From Actinomycetes bacterium (GTDB taxonomy: Bacteria > Actinomycetota > Actinomycetes > JAHEKZ01), in the NCBI GenBank assembly GCA_027118455.1, contig JAJAYZ010000075.1:1-38057 (forward strand): a stretch of 38,057 bases of DNA, in the 5' to 3' direction. This document shows positions 34,337 to 38,057 of this stretch, piece after piece. Positions within the stretch are counted from its first letter, which is position 1. Every line of letters starts with the position of its first letter. Below the pieces are notes generated by a model, which saw only the letters and a list, made by a program, of their open reading frames with translations, was not told the DNA's origin and did not search any database. The position numbers and the translations under genes are program-made.

Positions 34337-34354
34337 TGACTGAGTGCTCAATCA
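34337..34354. promoter_or_regulatory. TetR-type operator, site 3 (acyl-CoA synthetase)
   Basis: TGACTGAGTGCTCAATCA is an inverted repeat with 8-bp arms that differ at one position (TGACTGAG/TGATTGAG), 31 bp before the synthetase start. It resembles sites 1 and 2 (ACTGA half-sites). Confidence 0.6.
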
Positions 34355-34613
34355 GCCGTCAACGGGCCCTCCGCCGCTCGTGAGCCAGCCAGCCAGCTCG
34401 AGCGTTTGCTAGCGACGAGCGCATCGTCGAAGCGCAGGTTCCATGGGTCAAACCGCGGACCCGCGGGGGTGGGAGCGCCAGCAGCGAAGGTGTTCCTTCG
34501 CCGGTGGGGTTTCATCGGAGCGCGCGGCTCGTGCTCCGCCGCTGGCTCGCAGTTCACGGACAGTGGCCGGGGGGCGTAGCGACGTTCGCATCGTGATCGG
34601 AGACAACTGACCC
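34355..34613. other. Non-coding spacer with a small hairpin
   Basis: No convincing gene lies here on either strand. A 7-bp stem with a 4-nt loop (GCGAAGG 34484-34490 with 34495-34501) and two close CCGCGG palindromes (34453-34466) are the only structure seen. It may be remains of a former gene or of the promoter of the following relic. Confidence 0.5.
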
Positions 34614-35094
34614 GTGAGCCTCGGCCTCACCATCGTCCCTGCACTGGCACTGGTCGGGTTCCCGACGAGCGGAGCTGTGGCCACCAACTTCTCTGGCGCG
34701 ACTGGCAACATCGGCTGCAATTGGCTCAACAAGGGCGATACATCTCTTCACACGTTCTACTACGACAACGTAAGCAATCAGGTGACCAACGTGGCGAACG
34801 CTGCGCGCAACCAAGATATTGAGGCAAGCCGAGTTGACACGGAACTTCTTTCCTCAGTAAGCGCTTCCACTGATGTGATCGTAGGGAATGACTACTACAG
34901 CGGCACCATTTGTGGAGTTGCCTGGTCCGGCATCGTCGGGGTCTATCTGTGCAGTGAAACGGATCTCGGCAACTGAGTCTAAATCCTCGATTGTGCGTTT
35001 CAATCGAGTGGCCATCGACATTTTGACTGACCAGCAAGATCGGAGTGGTGCGTGCAACGAGTTTTGTCACTCCCTCGGTCTCGCACACAGAAAC
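34614..35094 (+). pseudogene. Decayed secreted zinc-metalloprotease-like gene
   Basis: Frame 1 (GTG 34614 to 34976) gives a signal-peptide-like start (TIVPALALVGFPTSGAVA) and a secreted-protein body (NFSGATGNIGC, LHTFYYDNV, CGVAWSGIVGVYLCSETD). The reading then shifts: VRFNRVAIDILTDQQDRSG and ACNEFCHSLGLAHRN follow in another frame (to about 35094). The last block matches the zinc signature HEFGHSLGLAH except that the first His is Asn (AAC, 35056-35058) and Gly is Cys (TGT, 35065-35067), each one base from the canonical codon. The 3' end is cut where a truncated reductase gene begins. A frameshift, a lost zinc ligand and a missing end make a working enzyme very unlikely. The start also lacks a good ribosome site and a positively charged N-terminus. 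Confidence 0.65.
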
Positions 35095-35097
35095 CCG

Positions 35098-35979
35098 CGG
35101 GGCGACGTAGGCTGGGGCGAAACTCATTGACGGGGCGATGTGGTCTGAGCCGGTGAGCGTTGCCGAGGTGCCAGCGACCACGCTGACGTAGTCGATCGCG
35201 CCGTCAGCGTCGAGAACGCGTAGAGCGTCCAGCGTCTCATCGGAGTTCAGTCCGTCCTCGGTCTCTTCCGACGCCGAGACCCGGATACCCACAACGAAGT
35301 CGCGGCCCACTTGGTCGCGGACGGCGGCGATCACCTCGCGCAGAAAACGCAGCCGGTTCGGCGGCGACCCCCCGTACTGGTCTGTGCGCAGGTTCACCCG
35401 AGGGTTGAGGAACTGTGTGGGCAGGTAGCCGTGCGATGCGACGATCTCGACGCCATCCATGCCAGCGGTCTGCAACCGACACGCGGCCGAACCGAAGGAC
35501 GCGACGATCTCCTCGATCAACGGGACCGGCATCGCGCGAGGCATCACGTGAAAGCGCTCGGTGGGCACAGCCGACGGGGCGAGTGCCACCGACAATGATC
35601 CATCCTGGCTCTCCATCATCTCGCGACCGTCGTGGAGGAGCTGGCCGAAGAGCACCGTGCTGTGCGGGTGCACCGTCTCGGCGAGGGTGCGGTAGCCAGC
35701 GATGCAATCGTCGGTGTCGGCCATCAAGATGCTGGCCGAGTACTTCGCGCTCTGACGGACGCCGGCAACCTGCGCGACGATCAGCCCGACACCGCCGCTT
35801 GCGCGTGCCTCGTGATACGCCACCAGCCGCTCGGTGATCTTGCCGTCTTCGGCCATCACTGTGTCGTGACCCGACGACAGGATCCGGTTCTTCACCGTGA
35901 CCGAGCCAATCTGGATCGGTGTGAACAGGTTGGGGAAGGCGGTCACGAGGCTGGGCTCGATTCGTTTCGGTGCCCCCAT
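35098..35979 (-). pseudogene. Old-yellow-enzyme (2,4-dienoyl-CoA reductase-like) gene, 3' truncated
   Basis: About 294 residues of an NADH:flavin oxidoreductase TIM barrel are present: FPNLFTPIQIGSVTVKNRI, SGHDTVMAEDGKITERLVAYHEARA, FGQLLHDGRE, GMDGVEIVASHGYLPTQFLNP, DQYGGSPPNRLRFLREV and DYVSVVAGTSATL. Homology stops after MSFAPAYVAP. The rest of the barrel and, judging from the family's usual 650-residue form, the FeS and FAD/NAD(P) domains are gone. The open frame continues to 34726 but only as the antisense of the metalloprotease relic. A protein could still be made, but without the final barrel strands it would probably not fold. The start is ATG 35979, 69 bp from the divergent DUF4031 gene. 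Confidence 0.75.
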
Positions 35980-36048
35980 TATCGACCTGACCTGGTTCGA
36001 TGGGCAGGTGGTCGTCGACTTGCGTGTTCAGCTCGTGGGTTCTGCGTC

Positions 36049-36321
36049 GTGATCGTCATCGACGACGCTCAGGTGCCGGCGTACGACCGGTTCTGGTGCC
36101 ACCTGGCCAGCGACACCTCGTTCGATGAGCTGCACGCGTTCGCGGCGCCCTTGAAGATCCCCGAACGCGGTTTCGACGGCGACCACTACGACATTCCCGT
36201 CGAGCGGCGCGACGACCTCATTGCTGCAGGCGCGACGCTCGTCACCTCCCGCGAGCTGGTGGCGCGCCTGTCCGCCGCAGGCCTCCGCCGCCGGCGTCCG
36301 CGAAGTGCCAAGGGTCGCTAG
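36049..36321 (+). CDS. DUF4031 domain protein
   Basis: The 90-residue protein from GTG 36049 is a DUF4031 member: VIDDAQVPAYDRFWCHLASDTSFDELHAFAA, then IPERGFDGDHYDIP and AGATLVTSRELVARL. The function of the family is unknown; it is small, soluble and widespread in actinobacteria. Its TAG stop overlaps the SulP TAG in a shared CTAG (36318-36321), so the two genes converge with a 4-nt overlap. The ribosome site is weak. Confidence 0.85.
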   Translation: MIVIDDAQVPAYDRFWCHLASDTSFDELHAFAAPLKIPERGFDGDHYDIPVERRDDLIAAGATLVTSRELVARLSAAGLRRRRPRSAKGR

Positions 36322-37760
36322 GACGGTGCTGAGGTGCGAAAGCCGGCGATCGCTTCCTCTAGCGTGCCGAACGTCATCGCGGGATCGAAGTGCTTCGGGT
36401 AGCCGTAGGTGATGAGTGACTGCTGCAAGACCGGCTCGCTCTGTGCACCGGCCTCGGCCTCGCTGTAGACCGGATGGCCGTCAGCTGTCTCGCTGACGAC
36501 GAACGATGCCGGGTGATATTGGCGCCTGATGATGTCGAGCAGCGAGACGACGATGGCCAGGATAATTCCCTGCTCCACACCGATCGCGAAGACCACGACG
36601 CAGGTCATGAGAGCGATCCAGTACTCGCTCTGCCGCTTGCGATAGATGGCCCGAAGGCCCAGTGCATCGATGAGACCAACGCCGATCAGGAACACGATGC
36701 CAGCCAGCACCGCTTTCGGCATGTTCGCGAGGCTCGAGGTGAAGAAGAGGGTGAACACCAAGGCGATGATCGACATGGTCAGGTTCGCGACCTGGCTGCG
36801 TCCGCGCTGCTCCTCGAGGATCTGGGTCTTGGTTGGCGACCCGTTCACGACGAACGTTCCGGTGAACCCGGCCGCGAGGTTGGCGCCTGACAGACCGACG
36901 ATGTCGCGGTTGATGTCGACCTTGTCTCCATGCTTCATGGCAAAACTGCGGCCCGTTGCCGCACTCTGGGCAATGATCAGGACCAAGCACGAGACTGCGA
37001 TACCCAGCACTGAGAAAGCCTCAGAAAGGCTGAAACCCTGAGGGAGACCGACGGGTGGGAAGCCTGCCGGCACTGCACCGACAACGGCGACACCGTGCGA
37101 GGCCGCGTCAGTTGCCGCAGAGATCCCGGTGAGGACCACCACTGCGATCAATGCTCCGGGGACGCGTGGTACCAACTTCTTGAAGCCGACGATGATCAAA
37201 ATCGTGGCACCGGCGAATGCCGCGGCCGGCCACTGGATGTCGCCGAGGGAGGTAATCCAGGCCCGCTGCTGCTCGAACCAGTTGCCCGTTGCCTTGGGGA
37301 TGCCGAGCAGGTCGGGGATCTGCCCGGTGAACACCTGGATTCCGATACCGGTGAGGAAGCCGATCAGCACCGACGCTGACAGGAAGTCACCGAGGAAGCC
37401 CAGGTTCAGCACTCTGGCAATCAGGAGCAGCACGGCAGTGACAAGCGCCACCATGCTTGTGTAGGCCACCCACTCCTTCGAGTACGGCGTCAGGTTGGCC
37501 GAGGTCAGCCCGAGCAGGCCAGCTGCCATCAGCGCAGCAGTTGCCGAGTCGGCGCCGACGACGAGCATCCGGGACGAGCAGAAGAGGGCGAACACCATGG
37601 TCGGGAAGATGATCGTGTAAAGGCCCGTGGCCAAGGGTGTCTGCGAGATCGAGGTGTACCCCAGCACCTCAGGAATAGCGACTGCGGCCAGGGTGGCGCC
37701 GGCCACCATGTCCTTCGCGAGGTACTTGCGGGAGTATCGCTGCGTCCACTCCGGCAGCAC
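36318..37760 (-). CDS. SulP-family anion transporter lacking the STAS domain
   Basis: The 480-residue integral membrane protein has the SLC26/SulP transport core: DMVAGATLAAVAIPEVLGYTSISQTPLATGLYT, GADSATAALMAAGLLG, the INRDIVGLSGANLAAGFTGTFVVNGSPTKT signature, and helices up to about 430. The usual cytoplasmic STAS domain after the core is replaced by about 50 residues (GHPVYSEAEAGAQSEP...GFRTSAPS) without STAS features. Transported anion (sulfate, bicarbonate or other) is unknown. GTG 37760 is preferred since AAGGG lies 8 nt before it; GTG 37769 is only 3 nt after the upstream gene's stop. It is probably co-transcribed with the glyoxalase-fold gene. Confidence 0.88.
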   Translation of the reverse strand: MLPEWTQRYSRKYLAKDMVAGATLAAVAIPEVLGYTSISQTPLATGLYTIIFPTMVFALFCSSRMLVVGADSATAALMAAGLLGLTSANLTPYSKEWVAYTSMVALVTAVLLLIARVLNLGFLGDFLSASVLIGFLTGIGIQVFTGQIPDLLGIPKATGNWFEQQRAWITSLGDIQWPAAAFAGATILIIVGFKKLVPRVPGALIAVVVLTGISAATDAASHGVAVVGAVPAGFPPVGLPQGFSLSEAFSVLGIAVSCLVLIIAQSAATGRSFAMKHGDKVDINRDIVGLSGANLAAGFTGTFVVNGSPTKTQILEEQRGRSQVANLTMSIIALVFTLFFTSSLANMPKAVLAGIVFLIGVGLIDALGLRAIYRKRQSEYWIALMTCVVVFAIGVEQGIILAIVVSLLDIIRRQYHPASFVVSETADGHPVYSEAEAGAQSEPVLQQSLITYGYPKHFDPAMTFGTLEEAIAGFRTSAPS

Positions 37761-37772
37761 GCTCGTCACCCT

Positions 37773-38057
37773 TCAGGAGAGGTCAGGGGGGAGTAGACAG
37801 AACTCGTTGCCCTCCGGGTCGCGCAGCACTTGCCAACGACCGCCAGAGTAGACGTCGTGGGCCCGTGATGCCCCCAGACCTAACGCTTCGGATGTCGCCA
37901 ACTCGACGTCGGAGACTGCGATGTCCAGATGCAGCCGGTTCTTCACGGTCTTGCTCTCAGGCACCTTAAGGAAGTCCAGGCGTGAGTACTCGGGAACCTC
38001 AACCCAGACCTCACCGTCGACGACGACCCGGTGACCGCCCAACAGTTGGGCCCAAAA
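37773..38057 (-). CDS. VOC/glyoxalase-fold protein (5' end outside window)
   Basis: At least 94 residues are present and the frame is open to the window edge (FWAQLLGGHRVV at the border), so the start lies beyond. The end is the second half of a vicinal-oxygen-chelate domain: RLHLDIAVSDVELATSEALGLGASRAH, then WQVLRDPEGNEFCLLPPDLS with the usual DPEGN and EFCL. The pattern fits the glyoxalase/bleomycin-resistance-like group often annotated as VOC proteins; the function is unknown. It precedes SulP with 3 nt between stop and the first possible SulP start. Confidence 0.85.
   Translation of the reverse strand, partial: FWAQLLGGHRVVVDGEVWVEVPEYSRLDFLKVPESKTVKNRLHLDIAVSDVELATSEALGLGASRAHDVYSGGRWQVLRDPEGNEFCLLPPDLS

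Noticed and set aside
32852..34339. 495-codon open frame on the plus strand opposite the acyl-CoA synthetase
   Set aside because: Shadow frame; the synthetase motifs on the other strand are unambiguous.
34726..35097. C-terminal 124 residues of the flavin reductase frame
   Set aside because: Not reductase-like; it is the antisense of the decayed metalloprotease gene.
34888..35130. Independent small gene of 80 codons
   Set aside because: Its start is out-of-frame reading of the secreted protein; only its second half carries homology, as the frameshifted continuation of the metalloprotease relic.

Overview
The window is 38 kb of GC-rich actinobacterial chromosome (class Actinomycetes by gene content). 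Pointers are gpgS, a DUF5709 protein, a CysO-type sulfur carrier, a solitary groEL behind tandem CIRCE operators, a SigE-like sigma factor, HAAS/PadR and LtrA genes, many GTG/TTG starts, and several genes that look leaderless. I see no tRNA, rRNA, phage, transposase or CRISPR. From memory, the order threonine synthase - MoaD/CysO-like protein - cold-shock protein - groEL resembles Streptomyces and relatives; this was not checked.

Region 1 (1-4.6 kb): a minus-strand pair makes glucosylglycerate-type solutes (glucosyl-3-phosphoglycerate synthase plus a HAD phosphatase). Divergent to it, a SAM riboswitch precedes a threonine-synthase-like PLP enzyme whose stop overlaps the start of a CysO-like carrier ending in Gly-Gly. 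Together these suggest thiocarboxylate-based sulfur transfer under SAM control. A cold-shock protein and a DUF5709 gene follow, around a long hairpin that recurs after groEL.

Region 2 (4.8-9.3 kb): a signalling locus made by duplication. It holds a SigE-family sigma factor broken by one frameshift, an overlapping membrane protein with two extracytoplasmic propeller-like repeats, and a second protein in which a degenerate sigma factor is fused to a membrane segment and one such repeat. All three repeats carry a CxC motif. This is the best candidate for an undescribed system.

Region 3 (9.3-18 kb): secreted V8-like protease, CIRCE-controlled groEL, a DUF559 endonuclease-like gene bracketed by two related hairpins, a methyltransferase relic, a hotdog thioesterase, LtrA, a PadR/HAAS pair and an MDR oxidoreductase.

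Region 4 (18-26.8 kb): TetR regulator, spermidine/putrescine-type ABC transporter split into convergent halves, MOSC protein, Rieske oxygenase and class III aminotransferase. This looks like an uptake and breakdown cluster for an amine or quaternary ammonium compound. TetR-type palindromes lie at 18.77 and 23.96 kb, and a third lies at 34.34 kb before an acyl-CoA synthetase.

Region 5 (26.8-38 kb): peptide-type ABC permeases and a membrane-anchored binding protein without ATPases, an EEP phosphoesterase with C-terminal beta domains, an ADP-forming acyl-CoA synthetase, two decayed genes joined at a deletion scar (a metalloprotease and an old-yellow-enzyme reductase), DUF4031, a SulP transporter without a STAS domain, and a partial glyoxalase-fold gene.
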